Positions 62,449-64,000 of a DNA stretch of 64,000 nucleotides are shown here, in pieces. This stretch comes from Microbacterium oleivorans. Its GTDB lineage: Bacteria; Actinomycetota; Actinomycetes; Actinomycetales; Microbacteriaceae. The stretch is from the NCBI RefSeq assembly GCF_013389665.1, contig NZ_CP058316.1, positions 1,488,001-1,552,000 on the forward strand, written 5' to 3'. Below the pieces are notes generated by a model. The model saw only the letters and a program-made list of their open reading frames with translations, made no database searches and was not told where the DNA came from. Position 1 is the first letter of the stretch; every line of letters begins with the position of its first letter. The translations under genes were made by a program, and so were the position numbers.

Positions 62449-64000
62449 TCAGTCGCTCGTTTCGAGGAAGCGGTCGTATGCCTGCTGATAGGTGGCGACG
62501 ACGTCGTCGATGCCCAGATCCCTCAGCTGTGCGACGTACGCGTCCCACTCGTCGTCGACGTTCGCGTTCACGACCCACGACGCGAACTTCTCCTTGACGA
62601 GCGTGTTGATGTCGGTGTTGGCGAATGACACGACGTCGAGCTCCTCGTTCGAGAGGAGAACCGGGGGGTAGGCGTCGTTGGCCTGGAACGGTTCGTAGTA
62701 CTCGGCCACGAGGTCCTGGCGCTCCTTCGCGCGCGGCTCCGGAGCCACGACGTTCTCGAAGTCCTCGGCCGTGATGATCCGCGGGCCGTTGGGGGCGACG
62801 CTCTGGCGGCGCTCACCCTCCGACTCGCCGGGCCCGACCGGGATCTGAACGAGAACACCGTTCGCGTCCTCCTCGAGAGTGGTGCCGATGGGCCCCCAGC
62901 TCGACTGCGCCGACATGACGGGATCGAGCAGACGATCAGCCCACCGCATGGTCGCGGCCGGGTACTCGTTCGCGCGGGTGATGGCCATCGCGCCGCGGCT
63001 CACGTCGGGGTAGTTCGAGGCGCTTGCGCGCTTCTCGCCGTCGCTTCCCTCCAGGATGCCCACGAGGGCGTAGTCGTCGACCCGGTCGGCGCCCACCATC
63101 TCCTTCAGCTCCCACCAGAAGAACGAGCCGAGGATCGGGGTCTCGGACTTGCCCTTGGACAGGTAGGCGACGTCGTCCTGCGAGAACGACTCCGGGTCGA
63201 TCAGTCCGTCCGCGTACCATTCGCCCAGTGCCGCCACGCCGGCCTTGTACTCCTCGGTGTCGGCGGTGAACTCCACCTCGCCGTCACGCACGATGCGGTG
63301 ATCGTTGTTCTCGGGCTGCCCCCCGAGCGCGGCGATGAGGTCGTGCGGGTTGGCGCAGAACGAGTCGGTGCGGAAGGACAGCGGGATCTCGTCTGCGACC
63401 CCGTTCCCGTTCGGGTCTTCGGTCTTGAAGGCCTGCAGCGCCGCGTGGTACTCCTCCACGGTGGTGGGGATCGGCAGTCCGACGGCATCCAGCCAGGACG
63501 TGTTGATGTACAGGAAGTTCGGATACGTCACGATGCCCAGCTCCTCGACGGAGGGCAGTGTGTAGATGTGCCCGTCGGAGGCGGTCAGGGCCGCCCGGAT
63601 GTCGGGCCGCTGCTCGAGGATCGCGCTCAGGGTCGGCGCGTGTTCCTCGATCAGGTCCTCCAGGGGAAGCAGGGTCCCGTTCTCACCGTTCTCGATGATC
63701 TCCGCATCCGTCAGCCCGGTGTTGAACAGCACGTCCGGAAGGTCCCCGCTGGCGAGCATGAGGTTCTTCTTCTCGGCGTACACCTGATCGGGCAGGTTCT
63801 CCCACGTGATCGCGATGTTGGTGTCGGCCTCCCACTGCTGCACCAGCTCCATCGTGGAGTAGTCCGGGGCCAGCGGCGCCTTGACTCCGCCGAAGGTGAG
63901 GGTCAGCTTGTCGTCGACGATGGGCAGCCCTTCGGCGTTGAATCCGAAATCGGCTGACTTGTCGGTCAGCTCGGTGTCACCGGCGCCGCCGGTGCAGCCG
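62449..64000 (-). CDS. sugar ABC transporter substrate-binding lipoprotein (5' partial)
   Basis: The frame runs off the right edge; 517 residues are visible. The first codons read GC-TGGAGDTELTDKS, so the lipobox Cys is at the window border and only the signal peptide is missing. LMLASGDLPDVLFNTG and WEADTNIAIT are typical of the large LipO/YtcQ-like binding proteins. Being directly upstream of GH32 suggests a fructan or sucrose-type ligand. Its permeases are probably just outside the window. Confidence 0.9.
   Translation of the reverse strand, partial: GCTGGAGDTELTDKSADFGFNAEGLPIVDDKLTLTFGGVKAPLAPDYSTMELVQQWEADTNIAITWENLPDQVYAEKKNLMLASGDLPDVLFNTGLTDAEIIENGENGTLLPLEDLIEEHAPTLSAILEQRPDIRAALTASDGHIYTLPSVEELGIVTYPNFLYINTSWLDAVGLPIPTTVEEYHAALQAFKTEDPNGNGVADEIPLSFRTDSFCANPHDLIAALGGQPENNDHRIVRDGEVEFTADTEEYKAGVAALGEWYADGLIDPESFSQDDVAYLSKGKSETPILGSFFWWELKEMVGADRVDDYALVGILEGSDGEKRASASNYPDVSRGAMAITRANEYPAATMRWADRLLDPVMSAQSSWGPIGTTLEEDANGVLVQIPVGPGESEGERRQSVAPNGPRIITAEDFENVVAPEPRAKERQDLVAEYYEPFQANDAYPPVLLSNEELDVVSFANTDINTLVKEKFASWVVNANVDDEWDAYVAQLRDLGIDDVVATYQQAYDRFLETSD

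Overview
The window looks like chromosome of a high-GC actinobacterium, most likely Microbacteriaceae (Microbacterium-like). The evidence is GC-rich third positions throughout, a dnaK-grpE-dnaJ-hspR operon with HAIR operators, a UMF1-type MFS, a DUF222/HNH gene, and many genes whose -10 hexamer lies about 6 nt before the start codon, the mark of leaderless mRNAs. I see no rRNA, CRISPR array, prophage or insertion sequence. The only RNA gene is one tRNA-Gly(CCC). Coding density is high, and most gaps are shorter than 200 nt.

Layout. 1-6 kb: the 3' part of a DHA2 drug exporter, a POT peptide transporter, a small membrane protein, a MetE-like methyltransferase, an alpha/beta hydrolase with an Ala in place of its nucleophile, and purU. 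6-13 kb: a class A beta-lactamase-like protein lacking its catalytic residues, an M13 metallopeptidase, a DUF308-lipase fusion, a MATE exporter and a lipoprotein. 13-26 kb: TrmH-type methyltransferase, DtxR/MntR-type regulator, SDR, HAD phosphatase with small membrane ORFs, old yellow enzyme, pyrE, phosphoesterase, exonuclease III, a NarL-type two-component pair, a GT87-like mannosyltransferase, a GH15 glucoamylase/trehalase and a divergent G6PD. 27-30 kb: a NatAB-type ABC exporter, a VOC protein and a nitroreductase.

30.4-34.4 kb holds the most distinctive locus: a type III PKS, SAM methyltransferase and FAD monooxygenase in one overlapping operon, facing a convergent UbiA prenyltransferase. 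This matches the logic of srsABC/agqABCD phenolic-lipid clusters and predicts a methylated, hydroxylated and possibly prenylated alkylresorcinol or quinone. 34.4-45.3 kb: a ClpB without its N-terminal domain under a HAIR operator, a GlxA-type AraC regulator, two glycosyltransferases, an unknown protein, and the hspR-dnaJ-grpE-dnaK operon with two HAIR sites at its promoter. HspR encoded here probably controls both chaperone loci.

45.5-54 kb: an orphan OmpR-type regulator, UMF1 MFS, GNAT, BCCT transporter, a divergent pair of winged-helix regulators that both carry His/Gly-rich segments around a palindromic operator, dcd, and a DUF222/HNH gene broken by a one-base deletion. 53.7-64 kb is a carbohydrate region: a LacI repressor, then a SBP-permease-permease-GH3 beta-glycosidase operon with a LacI-type operator, the tRNA and a terminator, and on the opposite strand a GH32 fructosidase downstream of a second lipoprotein SBP that runs off the right edge.
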